From assembly GCA_003554685.1 (NCBI GenBank), contig PWHA01000225.1, positions 1-16,254 of the forward strand: a stretch of 16,254 bases of DNA. The letters run 5' to 3'. This stretch comes from Halanaerobiaceae bacterium (GTDB lineage: Bacteria; Bacillota; Halanaerobiia; Halanaerobiales; Halarsenatibacteraceae). The notes below the pieces were generated by a model. It was not told the origin of the DNA. It saw only the letters and a program-made list of their open reading frames with translations, and searched no databases. Made by a program: the position numbers and the translations under genes. Shown in pieces: positions 1-6,139 of this stretch (positions are counted from its first letter, which is position 1; each line of letters opens with the position of its first letter).

Positions 1-180
1 AGATATACAGGCTCACCGACCCAGCCCCAGTCCTACCTGATGGGCAAGCGGGAAATTTTAAAAATCATCGACAGCTATCAGAAAAAGTTCCCCGGCAAAT
101 CCACCCGGGAAATGCACGATGAAATCCTCCAGGCCGGCTCACTGCCGCCTAAGCTGATGCGGAAACATCTGGGGTTGTAA
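1..180 (+). CDS. DUF885-family protein, C-terminal fragment (cut by window edge)
   Basis: An open frame enters from the left edge in frame 1 and ends at TAA 178-180, giving the last 59 residues. The fragment contains SYLMGKREILKI near its start and a tail with STREMHDEILQAGSLPPKLM. This pattern, a short helix with a G-K-x-x-I/L motif followed by F/M-H-D-x-I/V-L-x-x-G-x-L-P, is typical of the extreme C-terminus of DUF885 proteins. Those are large, probably zinc-dependent, peptidase-like proteins of poorly defined role. The catalytic part lies outside the window, so family assignment rests on this tail alone. A short stretch beginning GGTACCGGGTT follows the stop and recurs after the gene ending at 5667. 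Confidence 0.7.
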   Translation, partial: RYTGSPTQPQSYLMGKREILKIIDSYQKKFPGKSTREMHDEILQAGSLPPKLMRKHLGL

Positions 181-283
181 TGGTTGGTACCGGGTTCCAC
201 CACAAAATTCGACATATACCCCAATAATTTTACCCAACTAAAACTCACCATATCGATAAAATTTTTACCAGAGGAGACAGCCC

Positions 284-853
284 ATGAAAACAGCTCAGGT
301 CCAAATTTCCTCAGGAGGTATAACTATTAAAACCATCGATTTTGAAAAATATCTCCATGAGTATGACAATACTTCTGGACTTTACCCGGCAGCCCTGCAG
401 AAGCTGGGTAAAAAATACCATGATAAGGGTTATCTCACCAGGGAAGAATTATACGATCTGGCTCACCTCAATTCCACCCTAAGTTCCTATCATGTTAAAA
501 GAAATCCTGAAGATCGGGTGGAGAAAGTTACCGAAGCAGCCTACCGGCTGGAAGACGAGTTCTGCCAGCTGGCTCTCTTTATCAGCCTGAAAGGCATCGG
601 CACTCCAACAGCTTCAGCCATATTGACCGCTCTAGATGACAGCAGGCATGCTGTGATAGACACCCGGGTCTGGGCAACTCTGTGGAGGCTGGGTTATTTT
701 CAGCAGGAAAAGGAGAAATTTAACCCCGAAGATTATTTAACGATGATTAAAATTATCAGAAAGATGGCAGAACAAACCCGGTTTACCACCCCAGAGATTG
801 GTTATGCTCTCTTTGCTTATGATACGGTTCATCGGGAAGGAACTCTACATTAG
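284..853 (+). CDS. HhH-GPD superfamily-like protein (DNA glycosylase fold), 189 aa
   Basis: The ATG at 284 is preceded by AGAGGAG at good spacing. The middle of the protein carries a helix-hairpin-helix-like segment, LKGIGTPTASAILTAL, at residues 102-117. It is followed by VIDTRVW with Asp126, at the place where HhH-GPD base-excision glycosylases carry the catalytic Asp (usually in a D-T-H/R-V context). The N-terminal 70 residues are helical and hydrophilic, and no Fe-S cysteine cluster of the MutY/Nth type is present. The protein is shorter than classical glycosylases (about 210-350 aa). A DNA repair or DNA-binding role is therefore an inference from the motif; many relatives are annotated only as hypothetical. 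It appears monocistronic, with no gene for the next 700 bp apart from a DUF429 remnant. Confidence 0.6.
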   Translation: MKTAQVQISSGGITIKTIDFEKYLHEYDNTSGLYPAALQKLGKKYHDKGYLTREELYDLAHLNSTLSSYHVKRNPEDRVEKVTEAAYRLEDEFCQLALFISLKGIGTPTASAILTALDDSRHAVIDTRVWATLWRLGYFQQEKEKFNPEDYLTMIKIIRKMAEQTRFTTPEIGYALFAYDTVHREGTLH

Positions 854-1004
854 AAAAACTGAAGATAAAATAGCTGCTTTGATGTCAACAGGGATAAAAA
901 GACCCGATCATTAACAAAACCTGAAATGAAAGAACTTCAATGTTGCAGACTGAGATAAAAAGCAGAACCAGAGAAATAACACTAAAACCTTCGGGAGTGA
1001 TTTC

Positions 1005-1124
1005 ATGACGGATGCTCTGACATATCTCGGAGTCGATGGCTGCCGGGCAGGCTGGTTGGCTGCAGAACCGGAAAGAGATCCTCGAAACATCACCAGGGAA
1101 ATTGTCTATCCCCGGCCAGAGTAG
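1005..1124 (+). pseudogene. DUF429 gene remnant (39 codons of the N-terminus)
   Basis: From ATG 1005, with a GGGAG ribosome-binding site about 8 bases upstream, the frame runs 39 codons to TAG 1122-1124. Residues 7-19 read YLGVDGCRAGWLA. This is the hallmark N-terminus of DUF429 proteins, which have an RNase H-like fold with the first catalytic Asp in G-V-D-G-C-R/K-x-G-W. Intact members have roughly 200-260 residues, so nearly all of the protein is missing, and I could not recognise the rest downstream. The start and RBS are preserved, so a short peptide might still be made, but the gene is best read as a truncated relic. A cluster of palindromes starts about 60 bp after its stop. Confidence 0.6.
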
Positions 1125-1186
1125 TCTGCTCTAAGCGGCCCTACTTGCCAGCAGCTGAAATTCATGATATGATAAAATCGAAAAGA

Positions 1187-1370
1187 TTCACCTACAAAAG
1201 GGTGAAAAATAATATTTCACCATATATGCGGTGAAATATAAGATTCGTCATATATACGGTGAAAAAAAGATTCACCATAAAATGGGTAAAAAATTAAAAT
1301 TCCAGCCCTTGGATTATATAATTCACCTCTAGAAAGGTGAACTATTATGATTCACCTTTATTAAGGTGAA
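1187..1370. repeat. Cluster of six 20-bp palindromes, TTCACC-N8-GGTGAA
   Basis: Six copies of an inverted repeat lie at 1187-1206, 1216-1235, 1244-1263, 1271-1290, 1322-1341 and 1351-1370. Every copy has exactly 8 bases between arms. Four have perfect arms, one has a degenerate left arm (TTCGTC) and one a degenerate right arm (GGTAAA). Start-to-start distances are 29, 28, 27, 51 and 29 bp, as if one unit had been lost between the fourth and fifth. The second copy has 10-bp arms. Spacer sequences are AT-rich and not conserved, so the arms appear to be the selected part. This looks like an array of binding sites for a dimeric DNA-binding protein, or a palindromic repetitive element. The binding protein is unknown. 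Confidence 0.8.
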
Positions 1371-1400
1371 AAATGCCCAAATGAATCTTGGTGTCTTTTT

Positions 1401-1460
1401 ATGATCTCTTGATGACTCTTAATATCGCTTGATAATCCTTGATTTCTTCTGATGAATCTG
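1401..1460. repeat. Degenerate 10-bp tandem repeat
   Basis: Six successive 10-base blocks align in register: ATGATCTCTT, GATGACTCTT, AATATCGCTT, GATAATCCTT, GATTTCTTCT and GATGAATCTG. The rough consensus is GATNATCCTT. The period is close to one DNA helical turn and is not a multiple of three, so it is not coding. It lies between the palindrome cluster and the satD-like gene. Function is unknown; slippage origin or a phased bendable segment are both possible. Confidence 0.6.
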
Positions 1461-1590
1461 ATAAAAACGTCCAAAAAAAGAAATATCCGGCCGACAGCCT
1501 GATAAAAGCAGAGCACCTGGCAATTGTTCAGCTTTGAGAAAGCGAGAAAGAATGCTGCAAATCTAGTCAGCTTTCAGGGGAGTGATCAGT

Positions 1591-2316
1591 ATGAATCAGT
1601 ATACTGTAATAACCGCGGATATAGTTCGTTCCCGGGAACATCAGAATTCTGCTGGTAAAATAAGAAATGACCTGACAGAATTGTACCAGGAACTTGATAC
1701 TGCCTACCCCTTTACCCTGCTTAAAGGCGATGAAATTCAGGGAGTATTGTCTGGTTTTCTCCCGGAGCAGCTGCCTAAAACAGTCCGCAGCCTGAGATTT
1801 TATCTCTATCCTCTGAAAACCAGGGTTGGCATCGGCGCCGGCAGTATCAACAGAGAAAGGACAACCAGCAATCCCTGGGAGCTAAATGGTGAGGCCTTTT
1901 TTCGGGCCCGGGAAGCTCTGGATTACTTAAAAGAGGGAGCGCTTCAGCGTATATATCTTAAGTCCGGCCATCAGGAAATTGACCTGATTCTGAACTCACT
2001 CTGGCTCCTGATGGATCTCATTCAGTCTGGCTGGACCGGACCACAATGGGAGGCTACTTGGACTTATGAGAAGGCCGGAACCTATAAAGAAGCAGCGAAA
2101 ACTTTAGATATAGCTTTTCAGAATGTCGAAAAAAGATGCCGGGCAGCCAACTGGAAGGAATTTAGCCGTTCAGAAGAAAACATGAAGCAGATTCTAAAAT
2201 TAATAACCGACGGAAAACTTTCGACCCTCAAAGAAGAGCGGATAACTATAAAAGAAGAGCGGATAACTAAAAAACCTGAAGGAAAACCTGAAAGTAAACC
2301 TGAAGGAGAGAAATAA
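1591..2316 (+). CDS. SatD-family protein with repeat-derived C-terminal tail, 241 aa
   Basis: The N-terminus, MNQYTVITADIVRSRE, matches SatD proteins, whose first strand carries an A/G-D-I-V-x-S-R/K motif. In Streptococcus mutans SatD belongs to the satCDE secretion and acid-tolerance locus; the biochemical role is unknown. I prefer ATG 1591 over an in-frame GTG at 1582, because the strong AGGGGAG at about 1576-1582 sits 8 bases before the ATG and overlaps the GTG. The central part has LLKGDEIQGVL and GIGAGSI segments, then a helical, possibly HTH-like region. The last about 30 residues are low complexity: two KEERIT copies (21-bp DNA repeat from 2230), then KPEG-KPES-KPEG (12-bp DNA repeat 2272-2307). 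The repeat also supplies the ribosome-binding site of the next gene, which starts 2 bp after this stop. Confidence 0.8.
   Translation: MNQYTVITADIVRSREHQNSAGKIRNDLTELYQELDTAYPFTLLKGDEIQGVLSGFLPEQLPKTVRSLRFYLYPLKTRVGIGAGSINRERTTSNPWELNGEAFFRAREALDYLKEGALQRIYLKSGHQEIDLILNSLWLLMDLIQSGWTGPQWEATWTYEKAGTYKEAAKTLDIAFQNVEKRCRAANWKEFSRSEENMKQILKLITDGKLSTLKEERITIKEERITKKPEGKPESKPEGEK
2230..2307 (+). repeat. Two short in-frame tandem repeats in the satD tail (21 bp x2, 12 bp x3)
   Basis: Positions 2230-2250 and 2251-2271 share 19 identical leading bases and encode KEERIT-x twice. Positions 2272-2283, 2284-2295 and 2296-2307 are three 12-bp units encoding KPEG, KPES and KPEG. Both unit lengths are multiples of three, so copy-number change would lengthen or shorten the charged tail without a frameshift. 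The last unit ends in AAGGA, which forms the Shine-Dalgarno sequence for the DUF3307 gene at 2319. Confidence 0.85.
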
Positions 2317-2318
2317 TT

Positions 2319-3188
2319 ATGGCTATTACCCTGTATTTCGCTGTTTTAGCCCATCTTCTAGCCGATTTTATTTTTCAGACCGGAAATATGACGGCTGAAA
2401 AAGCCGCTCTTTCCCCGCCGGCCTTTATTAAACACAGCCTGACAGCTGGCTGCCTCAACTTCATTTTCCTGGTCTATTTCGGACTTTTTCCTGCGATCAT
2501 TTATAGCCTTGCTATTACCCTGAGTCACCTCCTGATTGACTTTGCCAAAAATAGCCTTCAGCCCCGGCTGGAAAAGCTGTCCCTGTTACTTCTGGATCAG
2601 CTCTTCCATGTTGCCAGCATAATTATCTTCTGGTTTCTGATCTATCATCCCGCACCGGCCCGGGAATTTTTTGCTCTGACTGCTGAGTTTTTTACGGCTC
2701 ACAGCCCCTGGTCGGGTGAGCAAATTTTGTTCTATCTCCTGATATTTCTAGCAGCAGTTTTTCTGGGAGATGTTGTTATCGCCGCAGCTTTAGAAAAAAT
2801 AGCGCCTGGTATAGCTGTTGCAGACAGAGGAGATGAAGATAAAGGTACAGCAGCTGAAAAAGACAAAAAAGCAGCGGATATGGTTAATGAAGGAAAAACC
2901 ACTGCTGAAGAGGTCGGCGGGGAAATCCCATCGGAGGGGACCGGCAGAACATTAAGCCCAATCAACATCCGGAAAACCAGCAGATATATCGGAATAGTTG
3001 AAAGAATTCTGGTTATTGTCCTGGTTCTGCTGGGAGAAATTTCGGCCATTGCTTTTATCTTCACGGCCAAGTCTGTAGCCCGTTTTCAAAAACTGGACGA
3101 AAAGTTTGCCAGCTATTATCTTTTTGGTACATTATTGAGCCTGCTGATTGCCATTCTTGCCGGCCGGCTGCTGCTGTTTCTGGTTTGA
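2319..3188 (+). CDS. DUF3307-family integral membrane protein, 289 aa
   Basis: The N-terminus AHLLADFIFQTGNM (residues 11-24) and further conserved H/D positions (IKHSLTAG, LSHLLIDFAK, DQLFHV) are the signature of DUF3307 membrane proteins. These are regularly encoded next to satD, as here with only 2 bp between the genes, which indicates translational coupling. Several hydrophobic spans are visible before about residue 155 and two more near the C-terminus. Between them, at roughly residues 165-215, lies a charged low-complexity stretch rich in E, D, K, A and G (DEDKGTAAEKDKKAADM), probably an extramembrane loop inserted in this lineage. Biochemical function is unknown. The pairing suggests that SatD and DUF3307 act together at the membrane. 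Confidence 0.8.
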   Translation: MAITLYFAVLAHLLADFIFQTGNMTAEKAALSPPAFIKHSLTAGCLNFIFLVYFGLFPAIIYSLAITLSHLLIDFAKNSLQPRLEKLSLLLLDQLFHVASIIIFWFLIYHPAPAREFFALTAEFFTAHSPWSGEQILFYLLIFLAAVFLGDVVIAAALEKIAPGIAVADRGDEDKGTAAEKDKKAADMVNEGKTTAEEVGGEIPSEGTGRTLSPINIRKTSRYIGIVERILVIVLVLLGEISAIAFIFTAKSVARFQKLDEKFASYYLFGTLLSLLIAILAGRLLLFLV

Positions 3189-3264
3189 TTTCTTCCCTGA
3201 CGCTTTGCTGAAGTAATTCAAAAAATTACAGAATCGAATTTTTTATATTCGGTAACCATTTTAC

Positions 3265-3293
3265 TTGACATCCTGCCCTCCTGCTTTTATAAT
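3265..3293 (+). promoter_or_regulatory. Consensus sigma-70/sigma-A promoter
   Basis: TTGACA at 3265-3270 and TATAAT at 3288-3293 are separated by exactly 17 bp, a perfect match to the housekeeping consensus. Initiation would fall near 3300 and give a leader of about 260 nt before the DUF3870 start. That leader contains the five 25-28-bp repeats. No other gene lies close downstream, so the promoter is assigned to the DUF3870 gene. Confidence 0.85.
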
Positions 3294-3380
3294 CTAAACA
3301 GTACTAATTTATAATCAAGAAACTACTAACAGAAAGCATTAATCAGACTGGAACAAACTCAGCAGAATTCAAATATTTAC

Positions 3381-3516
3381 AGACTCTTTTACATGCCCTT
3401 AATTATACAGTTTATTTTACAGGCTTTTTTTATAGACTCTTATACCGGCCTTTATTGTTTAGACTCTTATAATGGTCCTTCATTATACAGTTTCTTTTAC
3501 AGGACCTCTATTATAT
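3381..3516 (+). repeat. Five degenerate ~27-bp tandem repeats in the DUF3870 leader
   Basis: Units run 3381-3408, 3409-3433, 3434-3460, 3461-3488 and 3489-3516 (25-28 bp). Each begins AGACTCTT or AGTTTNTT, continues with TTACAGGCCTTT-like sequence and ends in an A/T-rich TTATAC/TTATAT. Units 1 and 4 resemble each other, as do 2 and 5, suggesting a higher-order dimer duplication. The array lies wholly between the promoter at 3265 and the GTG start at 3560, so it should be transcribed as 5' UTR. No open frame of interest crosses it. Role unknown. Confidence 0.75.
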
Positions 3517-3559
3517 TGAAAACTAACTGAACACTAACCGGGAACCGGAGGAGGCAGGC

Positions 3560-3871
3560 GTGGACAGCATATTTGTTTCAGGTTATGCAAAATTTCCCCA
3601 GAATATCACCGGGCATGAACTCTACAAGGAAGTAGCCATCGGCTTGATTATTGAAAAGGAAAGCGGTAATATCATTGATGTTGACTGTTCGCTGATTACC
3701 CGCACCGCCCGGGAGTTTGCGGCTGAGATTCTGCTGGGAAGAAATATCCATGATCTGGCGCCGGTAGTAGCCGAGTTTGAAAACCATTATTTTGGCCATG
3801 CCCGGGGAGCCCTGATTGCTTCCTTGCGTTCGGCTCAAAAGCAGTACTTCAATAAGATACCGGACAATTAA
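3560..3871 (+). CDS. DUF3870 domain protein, 103 aa
   Basis: The protein begins MDSIFVSGYAKFPQNIT and continues with ELYKEVAIGLIIEKESGNIIDVDCSLIT and FAAEILLGRNIHDL. This is the conserved pattern of DUF3870 domains: a V-x-G-Y-A-K-L/F-P start, G-x-I-x-D-x-D-C/A-T/S in the middle, and a helical A-K-K-A-I/L-I-A-A/S-L end. The size equals the usual single-domain length of about 95-110 aa, so it is complete. The start is GTG, chosen because GGAGGAGG lies 5 bases upstream and the family's N-terminal motif begins right after it. Function is not established for the family; members occur in anaerobic Bacillota. The last codons and stop (3855-3871) already match the 15-bp unit of the minisatellite that follows, so the C-terminus itself belongs to the repeat. 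Confidence 0.85.
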   Translation: MDSIFVSGYAKFPQNITGHELYKEVAIGLIIEKESGNIIDVDCSLITRTAREFAAEILLGRNIHDLAPVVAEFENHYFGHARGALIASLRSAQKQYFNKIPDN

Positions 3872-3989
3872 CTTTCGGACGATGAACTTTCAGACGGCTA
3901 ACCACCAGACAGTGAACTTCCAAACAGCGAATTACCAGGCAGTTAACTACCAGATAGTGAACTTCTGGACAGTGAACTTCCAGACGGTT
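3855..3989 (+). repeat. 15-bp minisatellite, about nine units, starting inside the DUF3870 gene
   Basis: Nine 15-bp units run in perfect register at 3855, 3870, 3885, 3900, 3915, 3930, 3945, 3960 and 3975. The consensus is AACTTCCAGACAGTG. The first unit contains the final codons and stop of the DUF3870 gene and matches at about 11 of 15 positions, so the array probably grew out of that gene's 3' end. One frame reads as repeats of N-F/Y-Q-T-V, open from 3816 to 4070, but it has no convincing ribosome-binding site and its start lies inside the DUF3870 gene. I treat it as non-coding unless shown otherwise. Confidence 0.9.
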
Positions 3990-4080
3990 AACCCTGGAGT
4001 TTCCGGATTTCTCGAATTTCAACCCCAAAACAAACAAGAACCAAATAATTTGCAAATAACCCTTAAATAACCAGGCCTTT

Positions 4081-4151
4081 TATCTGCCCGCAGATAATGA
4101 ACCCGGTAGAAGCAGCCCTTCTATCAGCAAGTTTGTTGTCATATGGCAGAT
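4081..4151 (+). promoter_or_regulatory. Candidate structured leader upstream of the 4154 terminator
   Basis: Several complementary segments are visible. ATCTGC and GCAGAT at 4082-4096 form a tight local hairpin. ATCTGCC at 4082-4088 is also complementary to GGCAGAT at 4145-4151, which would enclose the whole segment. TAGAAG and CTTCTA near 4107-4123 form an inner hairpin. The GGCAGAT arm ends 2 bases before the terminator stem. Mutually exclusive pairings next to a terminator and ahead of a transporter gene are what an attenuator or riboswitch would look like. I recognise no known riboswitch class, so this remains a hypothesis. Confidence 0.3.
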
Positions 4152-4153
4152 GA

Positions 4154-4203
4154 GCCCCGGTCAATCAGGTGTCTCTTAGATGATTGGCCGGGGCTTTCTT
4201 GTT
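4154..4203 (+). terminator. Strong intrinsic terminator (14-bp stem)
   Basis: GCCCCGGTCAATCA at 4154-4167 pairs with TGATTGGCCGGGGC at 4181-4194 over 14 bp including one G-U pair, with a 13-base loop. TTTCTTGTT follows. It ends transcripts coming through DUF3870 and the minisatellite, and stands 97 bp before the transporter start, so the transporter needs either its own promoter or read-through. Confidence 0.85.
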
Positions 4204-4296
4204 GAGAAGCAGAGAACAGCAGCCTAAAAATCCTTTAACTTTAAGCCCACTCAATATTAAAACAACCAAAAACTTAAAACAAATGGAGGATAAAAA

Positions 4297-5667
4297 ATGC
4301 AATTTCAATTTACAGACTGGTGGACCAGCCCCTTTATGTTGATGTTTCTGGCCGTGTTCACCGGTCTGGTTCTGGGAAAAATAAAATTTGGTAGATTTAA
4401 ATTCGGCGCTTCAGGCACGTTATTTTCCGGTCTGATAATCGGCTATTTTGTTTATGATTATGCCCTCGGCCTGACCGAAGGTCATCTAGCCTACCAGCAG
4501 GCTCAGGAGATGCTTGCCAGCAGGGTAGTCCCCCAGGGTTTCTTCACACTCTTTCTGATTCTCTTTGTTTCCGCTGTCGGCCTGCTGGCCTCGGAAGATA
4601 TAGTGGTTGTGGTAAAAAAATACGGTGCAAAATTTATCCTGCTGGGTCTGATCATTACTCTGACCGGCCTGCTGACGGCCTACGGAATGACCTTTGTAAT
4701 CGCTGAGGCCGATCGCTATGAAATGGGAGGCGTCTACACTGGAGCCATGACCAGCTCGCCCGGCCTGGGTGCTGCTATTGAAGCCGCCACCGATCATGCC
4801 GAAAGGCGGGTGGAGAATTTTTCTGCTCTGTCTCTGGCTGAACGAGAGAAAATCCTGGTTAAAATAAATAACGAAGATCTTTCTCCGGAAGAAACTGAAA
4901 GCTTAAGCCAGGAACAGCAGCAGCAGTATATTGCTTACAGCGATGGAGGAGTTGGTTTGGGTTATGCTGTGGCCTATCCCTTCGGCGTCATGGCTGTGAT
5001 TCTGGCAGTTAATTTTCTGCCGGTGCTTTTTAAAATCGATGTCCGGGGTGAGAAAAAATCCTTCCATCAGGAGATGGAAGAGGCCCGCCGCAACAACGGC
5101 AATGGCAAAGAAATTGACCCGGTAAACTTCGATATCATGGCCTTCGGCCTGGTAGCTCTGCTGGGCTATACCCTGGGAGCAGTGCAGTTAAATCTGGGCC
5201 CCCTGGGATATGTCGGGCTGGGTTCCACCGGCTCGGTCCTGATCGTTTCCCTGCTGCTGGGGAGCCTCGGCCGGCTGGGGCCCCTGACCTTCCGCATGCA
5301 CAGCCGTGTCCTGGGCATGATTCGCGAATTCTCTCTGGCTTTCTTCCTGGCAGTCATCGGTCTGCGTTATGGTCACGATGTAGGAACCGCCCTTCTGGGA
5401 AGAGGCCCCATTCTGGCGGTCAGCAGCGTGGTTGTTGCCTTCATCTCGATTCTGGTCGGCTATCTTGCCGGCAGAAAAATCTTTAAGCTCAACTGGGTGC
5501 TGTTAAGCGGAGGAATTTGCGGCGGCATGACATCCACTCCAGGCCTGGGTGCCACCATCGATGCTCTGGATGATGATAGCGCAGCTGCAGGCTACGGCGC
5601 GGTTTACCCCTTCGCCCTGCTAACCATGGTTCTTTTCACCATCATACTCTACCTGCTGCCGATGTAA
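4297..5667 (+). CDS. YidE/YbjL (AspT-like) duplicated membrane transporter, 456 aa
   Basis: This integral membrane protein contains two copies of the family signature: GAMTSSPGLGAA at residues about 149-160 and GGMTSTPGLGAT at about 409-420. These mark the inverted or tandem repeat halves of the aspartate:alanine exchanger / YidE-YbjL transporter family. About ten hydrophobic spans are visible. Family members such as AspT and YidE are about 550 residues long because they carry TrkA-C (RCK) domains between the halves. Here that linker is short (roughly residues 165-210, rich in E, Q and S), so the RCK domains are absent. Substrate is unknown; an amino acid or other carboxylate anion is a family-based guess. 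ATG 4297 has GGAGGA 7 bases upstream. There is a terminator just upstream and a long AT-rich gap downstream, so the gene appears monocistronic. Confidence 0.8.
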   Translation: MQFQFTDWWTSPFMLMFLAVFTGLVLGKIKFGRFKFGASGTLFSGLIIGYFVYDYALGLTEGHLAYQQAQEMLASRVVPQGFFTLFLILFVSAVGLLASEDIVVVVKKYGAKFILLGLIITLTGLLTAYGMTFVIAEADRYEMGGVYTGAMTSSPGLGAAIEAATDHAERRVENFSALSLAEREKILVKINNEDLSPEETESLSQEQQQQYIAYSDGGVGLGYAVAYPFGVMAVILAVNFLPVLFKIDVRGEKKSFHQEMEEARRNNGNGKEIDPVNFDIMAFGLVALLGYTLGAVQLNLGPLGYVGLGSTGSVLIVSLLLGSLGRLGPLTFRMHSRVLGMIREFSLAFFLAVIGLRYGHDVGTALLGRGPILAVSSVVVAFISILVGYLAGRKIFKLNWVLLSGGICGGMTSTPGLGATIDALDDDSAAAGYGAVYPFALLTMVLFTIILYLLPM

Positions 5668-6139
5668 GTGTCTGTGGTGGTACCGGGTTAAAACAGTATA
5701 AAACAGCAATTTCGACAATAAACAAAAAACAGCCTGGACAAACAGTCTCAAAAATCCGAGAAATATTCAGCTTTTCTTTTATATTTCATATCCGTATTAT
5801 ATCTGTTATTATAATAAGAAGGAGAGGCAAATCTAATCTATTTTAAAAAGCCTGAAAATCTATTCCAAAATAATCACCATAAACTTTTATTGACCATCAT
5901 TCAGCAAAGGGTATATAATAGTATTGAACCACCAGTAATATAATTAAGATTCATGATTTATTAATATTTATCATCAAAAAGCACCATATTTTAACATCAG
6001 GCCTAACCAGATTTAAACTTCAAAATAAACATCAATTCAGATTAAATTTATTTTCTAACACCGGTCCAGCCAATTTAAGATCACCAGCATAAGCAGATCA
6101 GCTATAACAAAAAAATACCCACCCGGAAAGAGGGATAAT
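5668..6139. other. AT-rich intergenic region, no gene seen
   Basis: This 472-bp gap is very AT-rich. It starts with GGTACCGGGTT at 5679-5689 and TTCGACAATA at 5711-5720, both resembling sequence after the stop codon at 180. A small direct repeat AAAACAG occurs twice near 5690-5706. AAGGAGAGG at about 5819-5827 looks like a ribosome-binding site but no start codon follows. A good promoter lies at 5890-5919. No tRNA or known riboswitch was recognised. Confidence 0.5.
5890..5919 (+). promoter_or_regulatory. Sigma-A-type promoter upstream of the CC/Se-motif gene
   Basis: TTGACC at 5890-5895 and TATAAT at 5914-5919 are separated by 18 bp. The -10 is perfect and the -35 matches five of six. Transcription would begin near 5926 and leave a leader of about 210 nt before the ATG at 6140. 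Confidence 0.65.

Noticed and set aside
911..1093. Minus-strand 60-codon open frame
   Set aside because: It overlaps the DUF429 remnant on the other strand and has low-complexity, family-less content.
2732..3070. Minus-strand 112-codon open frame
   Set aside because: It is the antisense shadow of the DUF3307 gene's hydrophilic loop and is rich in Ser/Ala/Pro with no RBS or recognisable family.
3816..4070. Open frame of 84 codons reading N-F/Y-Q-T-V repeats
   Set aside because: It is produced by the 15-bp minisatellite staying open in one frame. It starts inside the DUF3870 gene and has no convincing ribosome-binding site.
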